64,000 nucleotides of DNA from Trichosphaerium sp. ATCC 40318. Taxonomy: Eukaryota > Discosea > Flabellinia > Trichosidae. The DNA is taken from positions 96,574 to 160,573 of the forward strand of contig JALMLS010000070.1 in the NCBI GenBank assembly GCA_038496445.1, written 5' to 3'. Every line of letters starts with the position of its first letter. Positions within the stretch are counted from its first letter, which is position 1. The position numbers and the translations under genes were made by a program. Shown here in pieces: positions 37,224-48,509 of this stretch. The notes under the pieces were generated by a model, which ran no database searches, was not told the DNA's origin, and saw only the letters and a list, made by a program, of their open reading frames with translations.

Positions 37224-38594
37224 CTAGCTATTTAAATAAAAAACTACGCCACGACTTGACTCACAAATATCTTTGTCCTCATCACGTGGTATCGTCGTCA
37301 AAATGCGGTTCTTGCAGAATACTGTTACTCCTTTGTCCATTATCGCTTTAAGGCACCCAACTGTGAATCTAGTGACCTTAGTGAACTTTAACACCTTTAG
37401 TCTTGTTAACGGAATTAGCCAATCATCTGATACATTAGTTTCGTTTAGATCAAGTGTGTGTACACTTGACAGACTTTTCATACTCTCTTTTGTGATAACT
37501 TCATTACTAGAAAGGCATATACTATGTACACCAGACAACGCCATAACTCCTCTATCTGTAACAGAAGTACCACCCAAATTAATTGTATGGACACCTGCCA
37601 ACGCCGAAATACCTCTATCTGTCACATGTGTATCCGCTAAGTCTATAGTATGTACGCCAGCTAGTGCTACTATGCCTTCATCTGTTATTTCTCTACACTT
37701 TTTCAAGTTTATCACGTGTACTCCGGCCAAAGAAGAAACACCTTTATCTGTGATATGTTGGCAAAATTCTAAGTTAATATCGTACACTCCAGCTAAAGCG
37801 GAAATACCTGAATCTGATACTTTAGTGTCATGTAAGTCTATAGTGTGTACTCCAGCAAGAGCTGAAATACCTTCGTCTGTGATACCATAGCAGTTATTTA
37901 AAATTATGGTATGTACTCCAGCCAACGCCTTAATTCCTTTGTCTGTTACTGAAGTACCAGCTAAGTTGATGGTATGTACTCCAGCCATGACGTACAACGC
38001 TTCATCTGTAACTTTGGAATAGGGGATGCTGACCTTAGGCACGCCAGCAAGCGCTTTAAAACCTTTATCTGTCAATGCGTCATCAGGTCGAGGCCACAAA
38101 GTGGTGTCACTTGTGTCAACTTGATGCAGACTAATGGATTTGAGGTGTTTCGCTAGACGTTTCAAGCTTGAGTCTTTGAACCTTGGACATCTTGAGATGC
38201 TCAAGTGACGAACACCTCTGATGGACTTGAACCCTTTCTTTGTAATGTAATCAGAGTTGGCTAGTTCGAGGGAGCGAACTCCGGTAAGGTAAGCGAGATC
38301 GTCGTCTGTGGTTTTGCGTAACTTCAACGATATTTTTGTGTTTTTGAGAAGAGGACTCCCGCGGAGGCGAGAACACCATGTTGTCGATCTAATATTGATG
38401 GTTCCGTATCCAACAACGTAGCGTATGATGTTTGAGAATAGTTTACAGGTCCGAGATGCGGAAAAGCGACTAGAAACATCAAAAAACTCGAGTAAACAAA
38501 CGAGGAGTTCCGTTGGAATGTCTAAAACATGGATATTTGCTGGTTTATCTTTAAAGTGCTTTCCACTTAATTTAGCCTTCGGGTTTGGTTCCAT
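37224..38594 (-). CDS. F-box/leucine-rich repeat protein, intronless, about 456 aa
   Basis: Start taken at the first ATG (38594, MEPNPKAKLSG); the open frame extends a few codons upstream without an ATG. The F-box (VLDIPTELLVCLLEFFDVSS then RFSASRTCKLFSNI) is followed by LRR units such as VTDKGIKALAGVHTIILNN, ITDEGISALAGVHTIDLHD and VTDRGISALAGVHTINLGG. Several consecutive units are so alike that recent duplication inside the gene is likely. Expected role: SCF substrate receptor. Paralogue of 32969-34510 in inverted orientation, with the RlmN gene between them. Tail: FCKNRILTTIPRDEDKDICE. Confidence 0.88.
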   Translation of the reverse strand: MEPNPKAKLSGKHFKDKPANIHVLDIPTELLVCLLEFFDVSSRFSASRTCKLFSNIIRYVVGYGTINIRSTTWCSRLRGSPLLKNTKISLKLRKTTDDDLAYLTGVRSLELANSDYITKKGFKSIRGVRHLSISRCPRFKDSSLKRLAKHLKSISLHQVDTSDTTLWPRPDDALTDKGFKALAGVPKVSIPYSKVTDEALYVMAGVHTINLAGTSVTDKGIKALAGVHTIILNNCYGITDEGISALAGVHTIDLHDTKVSDSGISALAGVYDINLEFCQHITDKGVSSLAGVHVINLKKCREITDEGIVALAGVHTIDLADTHVTDRGISALAGVHTINLGGTSVTDRGVMALSGVHSICLSSNEVITKESMKSLSSVHTLDLNETNVSDDWLIPLTRLKVLKFTKVTRFTVGCLKAIMDKGVTVFCKNRILTTIPRDEDKDICESSRGVVFYLNS

Positions 38595-38929
38595 AGAAGC
38601 GCCGGCAGGGTAAACGATGATGTACAATTGCTGTAGTTAAGTTTCAATGCTGAGGTCACATTTCATAGTTCTTGTGCAAGCGCACCTGATTTTCGCTTAT
38701 TTCTTCCTAAATAATTTACACGTGCTCATATAATTAAGATCTGAATAGTTCTATTTTTGGTTTCTCCGATTTAACCATTGGAGCAATGGTGATAGGCAAT
38801 TTTTGACTGAAATTGGAAGGACAAGAATGACTTCTGTCTTTTCGCTCTTACAAATACTTAAGGGCAACAATATGGGTTCTGACGTACTGTTTAATAAATC
38901 CCTTATGTAGAGGGACTGAACTTGAAAAA
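38595..38929. other. Intergenic stretch
   Basis: Between the start of the minus-strand F-box/LRR gene and the stop of the minus-strand mucin-like gene. CACGTG at about 38719. No coding region supported. Confidence 0.45.
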
Positions 38930-40191
38930 TCACAATATTATTGATAGTACGATAGGTAATAACATGTACACGAAACTAACAACAGGTACAGATGCTGATG
39001 TTTCACTTGGTGAGTTTGTTGTGGATGTGTCAACCGGAGGTGTTGAAGAAATTGAGGTTGGAGCAGTTGTTGTAGGTACCGAAGGAGATGTAGGCGGTAA
39101 TGTTGTAGGTATAGAAGGAGCAGTTGGTACGGTAGGTGCAATACTAGTTGGTCCCGAAGGATCGTCTGTGGTCGAAGGTGGAATAGTTGTAGGTGTCATG
39201 TCAGGCGTTGTTGTTGATGGTACTATTGTTGTAGGTACAAGTGTTGGCGACAATGTTGAAGGTATTGTGGTAGGTGCTACAGTTGTCGGTGGTAATGTTG
39301 TTGGAGGTGTTGTCGGCGATGCTGTGGAAGGAATTGATGGTTCAAGTGTAGGCAGTGACATGAGTTCATATACAATCCTCCATGTATTTGATACGCTATA
39401 CCTTGCACTTGGGATTGTTATCCTATTGAATATGTAAGCGTTACAAGAGAGCATTATTAGTAAATAAATATCACTGCCGTACGTAAAAGAAGTGTCATTA
39501 AATACAATTGTAGGCTCTCTTATCCATGTGTTTGTAATTAATGTCATATCTATGCGAAGTAAGGATTACTTTTGATCGTGTTGTGTTATTCATTATGAAG
39601 TTTTCGTACTTGATATCATTGTAGTTTGTGGTGTAATAAACGTTGCACCAACAGTATGTTTTCCAATAGGGCATGTTTCACCCATTTCAGGTATGCACCC
39701 TGACGATCCATCTGCCAAGGTGATGGTTACTTGCGTTTCGGTAATTGATAACGAAAGTGCTGCAAAATCGAAATAAGAAAGTGAAGACTACAACAGTTAG
39801 TTTTCATGTAGTTTATGTGTCATTCACATACGCCGCCTACTTCTATGTACGGTAGAGTCCCGTTACCTCCTGTAGCCACCGCAACCTGTTCAAATTCATT
39901 TACAGTGCTGCTTCCTGTGTTTATGAATGCATAAGCTGTATCTCCGTTTGCTAATCTGTTTAAGAGTTTTGTTTTGTAACCTCTTGTGTTTTGGAGTATT
40001 ATTGCGTACTCAGACTCTGTCCTTGCTGGATTATGCTTAAAACAACCAATAATACTAATATCGCTTTCGTAGAAGTCATAACGTGTTGCTGTGTGTTTAA
40101 TAAAGACGCAAAAACAATTAAGCAATCCGACAACATCTAAGGTGCGGAGATGTTCCGAAATTCTAAATATACCAGAGGGTATAACAAACAA
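38930..40191 (-). CDS. Mucin-like GPI-anchored surface protein (5' end unresolved)
   Basis: Reading from 40191 down, exons join in frame. A first part (FKHNPARTESEYAIILQNTR, NTGSSTVNEFEQVAVATGGN) is followed by a Cys-containing domain (GSSGCIPEMGETCPIGKHTV), then TIPSARYSVSNTW, then about 110 residues made almost only of Thr, Pro and Ser. The C-terminus (SASVPVVSFVYMLLPIVLSI then IL, TGA) has the small residues plus hydrophobic tail of a GPI-attachment signal. It is probably a heavily O-glycosylated cell-surface protein. The N-terminal exon and signal peptide could not be placed; they should lie at about 40200-40330. The Gly/Val-rich plus-strand frame here is its antisense shadow. Confidence 0.6.
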
Positions 40192-40479
40192 GGTGCTATA
40201 TATACGTTAGGTCTATTATATACACAGGTTATAGCGTTATATCTTCGGACTCACACAGCCCGTAAAATCTCGGATCATTAACAGAATCTTAATGTTACTT
40301 TTGAAACAGGCAAAACAGAAAACACAAAATGAACGCCCAGCTTGCTTTTTCTCCTTCTGTCTAGCGTATTTTGAGTCCCGCTGTAATGTCTATAACAGTA
40401 CAATAACAACTTATTTTCGCACCCAACTCTATAAATCCCGATTCATCACGTGTTTTCACTTTTTTTCAGGGCAAAAAAC

Positions 40480-40935
40480 AATGACAAAAGAACTTGTTTG
40501 GACGTATTTATCATCATCAAAGACATAAGACCTCGCTGCAGGGAGTTCCATAATGCTTTTAGATCATTAGGACAGCAAATAGGTGCATTTTATGCGCTCA
40601 GTAATGAAGTTATATCTGCGGTGTTATCGAAACGAGTGCTGGGTTAATACTAGATCTCAGGTGCCAAGGATTTTAGTATCACTTGTTTTAGTCATACTGG
40701 CAGTAGCTATTACTGTCGTAGTAGGCGTGTCTTTCTTTTCAGATGGGCTTATAGACAAATACCCAAAAAACCGTGTACAGCAAACACCACCAACACAATA
40801 CCAATACCTGTACATTCATAGCATAGATACGTATACGCACATGACGACATACTTGTTCTTTAATAAAAGATTAAGCCCGAACAATGTACCAACCTTTATT
40901 TTTGAACCTTGCCTACAACCAAAACAAGCATAAAC
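40480..40935 (+). CDS. Possible single-pass membrane protein
   Basis: Two segments on the plus strand look protein-like: an amphipathic stretch FRSLGQQIGAFYALSNEVIS near 40560-40640, and a clear membrane helix ILVSLVLVILAVAITVVVGV followed by SFFSDGLIDKYPKNR near 40670-40770. The join between them is not resolved; a direct splice would be too short. Start could be the ATG near 40481. No family recognised. Confidence 0.35.
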
Positions 40936-41218
40936 CATATGTCAGAGAATCATTATTAGTGGGACTTAACGAAGTGGCAACTCAATTCCAATTAATTGAT
41001 GCAACATTTAGGACCTCCTTATTCTTTGTAAGCTTTACGCTATGCCTTGTAAAAACCCCGTGAGCAGTTCAGATGTCATAGTAGGTAGAAGACTTTTTAC
41101 GAACCTCGTAACATTTTGTTGAGGAGTGCCGAAGTTAGTGTAAACAGACACTGTGGCAATCTATGACATTGGGATAGTTAAAATCTGTAGGAAAAAAAAA
41201 GAACATATCATAAAGGTT
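40936..41218. other. Intergenic stretch before the VIT/VWA gene stop
   Basis: Nothing recognisable. It lies beyond the 3' end of the large minus-strand gene and probably contains its 3' untranslated region. Confidence 0.45.
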
Positions 41219-44200
41219 TTAGCGTACAGTTCCAAGAGCAGTAACACGACGTGCATGGAATAGTTTAACGGATACTTGGTAATTACCATACTGTGCAGAG
41301 CGTATCAAGTACTCTTCTGGGCCATATCTTGAAAAAAGTTAGCCATAACTTGTAGTACGAGCACTAAGTATATTTTGGATTTTTTAGCTTTCCATACCCT
41401 GCAGCGCAGTCTTTAGATAATAAGCCTCCAGCTAATGTTCTGTTGTTGAAACTGTAGCACTTATCACCGTTAGGTTCAGTCACGTGCAATTCTACATCGG
41501 TTTTGTCGGTATGCTACAGACGTCTTTAGAAAAAAGATGTACTAAACTAGTATACCCATTGTAAGACGACTCTGATATCGACCGGTAAGTTCGTTATTAA
41601 TCTTGGGTCAACAAAATCATAGTTGACTCTTAAATGAGGCGGTGCAAGCATATTGATATCTTTGACACGATGTAAAAGTGCATTTAGATCCCTTAATACA
41701 AATACTAAGAAAAAAACGCAGAAACAGAACAGAAAAAAACTTGTACATTAGAGCAATGACCTCGATTTGTGCAAAGCGGTTGTCCCATTTCTTTTCAACT
41801 ATATCATATAAAACTCTAACAGCCTTATTAAGATCTTTTCTCTTGATTAATACTTCAGCAAGATCTCTACAACTTTGAGGCTCCTCAGGTCGAAGTTCAT
41901 GTACTTTCTCAAGAACATGACAAACAACACTATCAACATCCTTCATAAACTATTAGTTCTTGAAACAAGCAATAGTACTAGTACGTACATTTTGTTCTTG
42001 TAATTTTCTTGCTAGAATGCGTAGAAAATGTGGGTTATCCAGATCAATCTCAGCAAGATTTGATAAGATGCGAATTCCTAGGTTAACGTGACCCATTTCA
42101 AAAAATGAGCATGCTGCGTCAAAGTAGAATTCAGGACCAGATTTTTCTGTTCTTAAACGCAAGTAATCCTGGTGGAAAGTTAGCAATGTGATTGGTAGGA
42201 ATGAAGGATGTACAGAGTAGGCTTGAGTTGCTGATACTTTTCGTTGAGCATTTTTTGATGTCGTGAAAGAGATCACGGGTTGAGGAGCACCGTATGAGGT
42301 ATCATTGTCTTTAAGAGACGCAATAATCTCTTCCATATTATTAAAAGCGCTTGTGGGCATGGAAGAATATAAATCGCCTATTTTAAAGTGGTTTAAGAGA
42401 ATAGTCTGGAAGGAATTTGTTGATTTAATCTTACTTTGAAAACTATCTTGCTCCTCTTCTGATTCAACGAAGTCATCGACAACGTTTATCGTAAAGTCAT
42501 CATACTTGTCTTCAGATGCATATTTCTGACTGATGTCTTCGACAACCTCTGACTCTGGGCTGTCAGACCCTTCCGCATCACTACTTGATGCACTTGAGGA
42601 ATGATCTTCTTAAAGGAAACATGTCAATAAAAAAAACGTTGTGAACAAAATTCTGGCTATACCCTCTTTCTGTTCTTCCATTATTAACTGTTTTACTGGA
42701 ATAGTAGCACGTTGTATGGTAGTAACTTTCTTACCAGTAACAACATCAGTTCCTTGTATGAATCTCTAGTAGAACTATGAGCTGATTTGCACAGTATGCT
42801 AGCATGCCTTTCGGATTCCGTGCTTTCCTGCTTTGGCATATCTGACTGCGCCAACTTTCATAACTTTGCCCTAATACGGTCAACACAAAGAAAGAAAAAG
42901 AAATTCATACATCTACTTCTATTGTGGCGCCCAGTGTTGGCGTTGTAGTATCAAATCTAGGGCTATAGCTTGTGGACGACGATAGGTTACTTTCTGATCT
43001 CTTAGCAGATCTCCTTCTTTTGTGCTTGTCTATAAAAATCAAAATAAGCAACACTCACGTAAGATAACGTACTTTTATTACTAGCTGCGGTCTTACGTTG
43101 CCTGTCATCCCTTGATTCAATAGATTCAGTTTTCTTTGTGTTTCCAGCCTTAATGTTGAAGCTATCATTACTCCTTTTTAACTGTTCTACTTTTTTTCCG
43201 GACGAATCTATGCCTACGAAAATCCATCACGTGATTTGAATAAACACGATTTAATAGCACGAAATGAAAATAGTAGAAACATTACGTACCTACAACAGCA
43301 ACCTTCGCTGGTCCATGCTTACCAGGGCGAGATCTTCGTACTTTTTGAATAGTTATTTCTTTTCCGTTTACGACAATAACATCTCCTGCTTTAACACTCA
43401 TTGCCTTACCTATAATAAGAATAAAAAGTAAATATCATTACTAAAAAGGCATGTTGTACGTTTTTCGACTGTATTGGTATCTGACGTGGTAATTGGTTGG
43501 ACTTCTTGTGGTACGGATTTCTTTTCCGCCTTTTTCTTAAGCGGTCTTCCCTTATTCGTTTACGTGAGAATTCACGTTGTGGTTCCCTCAGATGCTGATA
43601 GAGGTATCATATAGGCTGCCAGACTTCGATCAACAACTTCGGATGAAGTACTAGGCAACGCAGAAATTGACGTTTCAATGTCATTGTATTGTTCTGCTAC
43701 TTTTCTCTGTAGCACTAGTGGTTGATAAACGCGATTCAATTTCCCTCCCTTCTTGACAACTCTCCTACTACTTGGACTTGTATCTCTTTGTTTTTTCAGA
43801 TGTTTCGTTTTAAGGGCATTGAGACCTTGTGCTAGCTCAGCAGCCTTAAAAGTTAGTTGTTTCAAGAATCAGTACTTTCATACCTCTGCAGAACTAAGAG
43901 CTTCTCCCAATCCACTCATTAAAGAATGTATATCGCCTTTGGTGAGCTCATCATCCCCATCTTTATCAAACATCTGTCGAAATTTGTTATTATTGGGGAA
44001 GAATATTTTTTGTACACTGAAGATTTCTGTTATGTCTGATTGATTAATACCCATGGCTACCAATAATTCAGGATCATATTCATCTTGTTTAATTTCTGCA
44101 GCCATCACTGAAGGTTGTTCTTCAGGCATACGCAAGATTTGAGGAACATTGGTAAAATCATCTTGTTTAACGAAGTGTTAAGGTTTGGCTTGTTGATAGC

Positions 44201-46783
44201 TTTACGTACGAACACATGAATGCTTAGTCTCTAGTTCAATATTGTAATCTAAATGGTGCTGAGCCAATGAAACATTTCCACCACTCTCACCCCACCAAGC
44301 TAATGTTTTAGTGAATAAACAAAGAACCTTTGAGTATTTTTACATACCGACTCTTCTATTCCAAAGAGATAAGACGTACTGAATGCGCTCTTCTTTTTCA
44401 TCCTTTTTATCCTTAATTTGGGCGTTCATTATTGCAAAATAAGTTGCTCTCATATCTAACAGTTAAGTAAATTAAAGCACGTGTAAGAAATTTCTTACCG
44501 GGTAACATCTTTGGAGGTGGTATTTCGTACTTGACGTATTGCATAACTGACTCAAGTACCAGCATAGATGTCTTTGGCGTAACGATTCCATACATAGTAC
44601 TTAAACTTATCATTTCTTTCGCAAGGCGCTCGTTATTATTGGCATCTTCTTGGATATCTAAAAATGTAAGCTGGAGACATTAGTAATTTGTTACAAACCT
44701 GAGATTCTCTTTTGAGCCCATAGCCTTCCAAGAAATCTGCCTCGTTTCACTCCCTTGACATCTACTTTAAACTCATGGGCAATGGATTCACTGGTATAGC
44801 CATAGCCTACGAAGGGTTAGTAGTGGTACAAACAAATAAGCTGTACAAAGCTTCAGATTGGTGCTAGCGCTCAGTTTTCCTACAACCATGACAGTCTGGT
44901 CTTGACTGACAGCCTCTTTTCGCTTGGGGTACACATCGGTAACGCAATTATCACCTCTTTCAATACGCAACAAAGAAAATTGGTTCTGGACATTGAGAAT
45001 AGACGCAGCAAGAGAAGAAAAGTTCACAGATGACTAAAGACAAACATTAGTATAAGTGCAAACTACATAATCTTGTGTTTGCCTTCAAATTGGTGTATAC
45101 GCCACCAGAAGCTTTAGATATCTTCCTCAAACCATCATGATTTACTTCTTTATCATGAGAGAATGAGAATACACGTAACTCGGTACTTCCAAGCTCAAGA
45201 GGACCTTTTGTGCTTTAAAATACGCTTATTTGCAAACGCAGTACCTATTGTTGCGAATCCGTTCGTAAACAGAAGACAAGCCTTATAGGCTGTACCACTC
45301 TTGTTCAATGCTCTCGCGTGTAGATTATAGAAAGCGCTGGCTAGATACTAAGTGAGAATCGTTACTAGGTCACGTGACTTACCTCCATCGTATACAATGT
45401 TGTTCAGGAAGTTCTCCATTTCGGAAGTGCTATGAGACACATCAAACGAAGTCATTGCATCTGGTTCATTGCGAAACGGTATTATGTCGACAACCACTTT
45501 GCCAAGTGGCGAACATATTCTTTTCAATGATTCCAAACACTTGCTATTCTGCTGGCTAAGCGAAGCATCCCAAAGAACAAGCAAGTGATTCACAACTGAA
45601 CCAATTCTACAAAAAAGCATCAGTTAACGTTGTAAACGCAGACTATCTTCACGGTACCTTGGCTTACTGGTTTTTTGTTCAGAAACAATGTCCATCAACG
45701 AAAAAAAACAGTACTTGTTTTACTGTCTTTTTCAACCAATAGTAGAGGTTCATCTGTTGTAGCACGTATGATTATACTGCAATTTGCAGATATATCTTTT
45801 TGCTCAAAATGACCTGAATGACCCTTTGTAGCTCGTTAATAAGAGAACAGACATATCTTGTATGTTCACTACAATGTACCTGATGACCTTTCGAGAAGGT
45901 TACTGGCTTGCCATTACAACTAAACTTAGTTGGTTTAATGCCACAGTCACTGGACACCTAAACGAGTCAATTAGTGGTAAAACATGCATAGTGTAAGCAC
46001 TCACATTCGCTAGAACGGAATAAGAAGGAATCCTTTCAACAAATTGAAGAGGGAAGTTGTACTCAAGTTCCTTAGTTGCTTTTTCTTGTCTTTGTTTTTC
46101 TTGGACCTTCAAAGGCGAAGAGAATACAAGTCTAACAGCTCGAGAACCCCTTTTTTGTTGTCAGGTTTTAAGCTTTCTTGGTTTTATCTTACTTTTTAGG
46201 AACTGGGTAGATACGTGTTTTGTACACGTTTCCTCGCACGTGTTCAACCATACCACAAGTATTATTGTTAGTCCTTTCTGAGGTTTCAAAAGCAGCTCTA
46301 GTTTGATCTTTAGGGACTACAACCTATGTAGTAAAGTAAGCATTTCAAGACACTAACTTTTTTATTCGAACAAACAACCACTTACGCCGTCTACCATGAC
46401 ACCGTTTACATCTAAAGCGTAACCGCAAACTGTAGAACCTAGATTAAACTCTCAGTATTCGAGTAGCCATATTGATAATCTCATTCACTTAAGAGGTGAA
46501 GAAACGAGGAAAAAGTTTGGATTCGTTTGGCGAATTTTTTGGTTTGTATCCTCACCTTCGTTTAAGGGAAATTCAATTCTGCCTCTTCCTCAGTGTCTCC
46601 ACGATTAAAAAAAGTCATCTAGATAGGTATTTAGGTTCTTCAGGTGACAAAGTTGGTAAAACGGTTGTAAAAGACCTGAACGGTTGTTTTTGCGAGAAAA
46701 CCCCATATATCTACACGAATAGAGCACTCTTTGATCTCCAGCAGTCTGCCATCCTTCGTTCGTACTGAGCAAAGTTTATCCAT
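41219..46783 (-). CDS. VIT/VWA/DUF2135 protein with an EF-hand and two eIF5A-like domains
   Basis: Very large gene, about 25 exons, roughly 1,250 residues. From the start (46783, MDKLCSVRTKDGRLLEIKEC): VIT domain (TVCGYALDVNGVMVDGVV); VWA region (VNHLLVLWDASLSQQN, near 45590); IVTPKTSMLVLESVMQYVKY (near 44560); an EF-hand (ITEIFS spliced to MFDKDGDDELTKGDI, near 43930-44030) close to calmodulin hand 1; a basic linker. Two eIF5A-like segments follow. One (43155-43401) has GDVIVVNGKEITIQKV, SRPGKHGPAKVAVVGIDSSG. The second (42685-42960) has VGAVRYAKAGKHGIRK and GTDVVTGKKVTT. Then an acidic linker, TPR-like helices (YFDAACSFFEMGHVNLGIRI) and a DUF2135 tail (DVELHVTEPNGDKC, GPEEYLIRSAQYGNYQVSV). 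VIT/VWA/DUF2135 proteins occur in bacteria and protists; their role is poorly known. The VIT exon near 46560 shows a frame break. Confidence 0.85.
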
Positions 46784-47108
46784 ATTGTAACAGCTGATGT
46801 TGGTTAAACCGTAATCTTTTGTTAAGTTAAATCAACAAGTGTCAAAACGCTGTCAAACAACTGACTTATGTACCCACGTGACCAAAACTATTTACAAATA
46901 CACACGATTCAACCAGATAGCAGCTATCACTATTCAAGCTCTTTGAAGAAGAGCTAATATTTAAAATAGCAGGTACAGAGGTCTTAGAAAACCGGTTAAG
47001 TCTAGGTACAAAGTCTATGCAAAAAAGTACCAACAAACTTTGCTAGCCAAGGTGTCTAAAAAACCTTGTATTTAAAGCCTAGCGTACACACTTGTTCATG
47101 GAAATAGT
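46784..47108. other. Intergenic stretch
   Basis: Upstream of the VIT/VWA start and downstream of the ankyrin gene stop. One CACGTG at about 46875, 90 bases from the VIT/VWA start codon. No coding or RNA feature seen. Confidence 0.45.
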
Positions 47109-48509
47109 TTATTTTGGAGCTGGTTTACCCATTGCCTTTGCAAGAGCCGCAAACTTATTTGTATTTAATTTCTTGACAGGGCGCTTTTCAGTCTTTCCAT
47201 AATGCTCAGGAAGGTGAGATTCTTTTTCTGTACCTCCGCTACTGCCACAAACAGCGCCAAGATCCTTTAAAATACTCAGCGCTGAAGTATTACCTGAATT
47301 AACAGCCACATCAGCAGGAGTAAGACCTTTATCATTTAGAGCATTAATATTTTTTTTGACCCTCTCGTCTTTTAGTAAAACATCCACAGAAGCAGACGCA
47401 TGCATCTCAATAGCACAATGTAAAGGAGTGTCACCTCCTTGACCCTTCTTTGAAATATTCTCTTCGCCAACACGAGGGTCACTTAGCATTGCTTCTATAC
47501 ATTGTGACTTGTTCCACGAAGCAAGTTTATGAAGTGCCGTCCACTTGTACATATCGCATCCCAAGATATCAATGTCATCTTCTTTGAGCCACCCCAAGAA
47601 CTTCTCTGTACTTAATGGCGCTTCCATAATTTTGCTTAAGATTCTCTTCCTGCCTTTTACACCGGATTTCTTTGGTACCGGCTGAGGTTTACTTTCATCT
47701 TTGGCTACATAAGTTCCGGCAATAAAAGATGTAATTATTTCGCTTATTTCCGTTTCTCCGTGTTCCTTAGCAGCCTCTGATGGTGTTCTATTCCATTTAT
47801 CTTTTATCTTGTAGTCGGCACCACCTTTGAGAAGAGACAACATGACCTATTGAGCAGTTTAGAATGCGTAACGTTCCAGGGTTTTTTAAAGGGTTTAGGT
47901 CACAAACCTCTTTGTTAGCACCGTTTGCAGCCTAGAGTTATGTTAGACGTTGCTACCTTTTTTTGTGCGTCCGTACCAGAAAAAGCGGAGTTTCACCCCA
48001 TTCGTTGCATGCATCTATCTTCACGCGTGAATCCTTTAGTAGACGCTCAGCTGACAACGCAGAACCTTGTTTTGACAACATGTCATTTAAACGAGCAAAA
48101 AGAATTGGGTTGATTACTTACCGTACATCGCAGCTTGATGTAATGGCGTATTTTGCCTTTTGTTAGGCACATTAGGATCAACACGTTTGTCATTCAGCAA
48201 AGCGTCTACAACTCTTGGCTCGTTATAAGCAGCTGCCCAATGAAGCGCTGTCATTGACTCTTCATCTTTTGCGTTGACATTTGTGTTAACGTCTTTTAGG
48301 AGTTCATTTATTGTATTAAGCTCTCCTTTGAGCGCAGCGAATATAAATGCGCTGTTTGGATCATTTGGTACATTTTGCGCTATCATAACGTTATAACTCC
48401 TTAATAACACCGAGGGGAAACAATAATCATATCGCTATGTACCTAACTTTGCAGTTGCGTCTTTGAGCCTATCAAGCTTTGCCTGTAGGGTAGTTTGAGT
48501 ACTAGCCAT
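47109..48509 (-). CDS. Ankyrin-repeat protein
   Basis: Exons join from MASTQTTLQAKLDRLKDATA (start 48509) to a TAA at 47109, about 400 residues. At least six ankyrin units are visible: AFIFAALKGELNTINELLKD, MTALHWAAAYNEPRVVDALL, NTPLHQAAMYGSALSAERLL (across an intron with donor near 48110), GETPLFLAANGANKEVMLSL, WTALHKLASWNKSQCIEAML and DTPLHCAIEMHASASVDVLL. A basic linker (KSGVKGRKRILSK) separates two blocks of repeats. The tail is Lys-rich (VKKLNTNKFAALAKAMGKPA). It is a generic protein-interaction scaffold; partner unknown. Confidence 0.88.

Noticed and set aside
37273-37890. Plus-strand frame of 205 codons
   Set aside because: Shadow of the F-box/LRR coding repeats on the minus strand; its regular pattern is the LRR period.
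32969-38594. CRISPR-like or tandem DNA repeat array
   Set aside because: The periodicity is the coding period of leucine-rich repeats, with synonymous variation and open reading frames.
38922-39437. Plus-strand Gly/Val/Thr-rich open frame of 171 codons
   Set aside because: Exact antisense of the Thr/Pro/Ser mucin region; the minus-strand product has introns in frame and a GPI-type tail.
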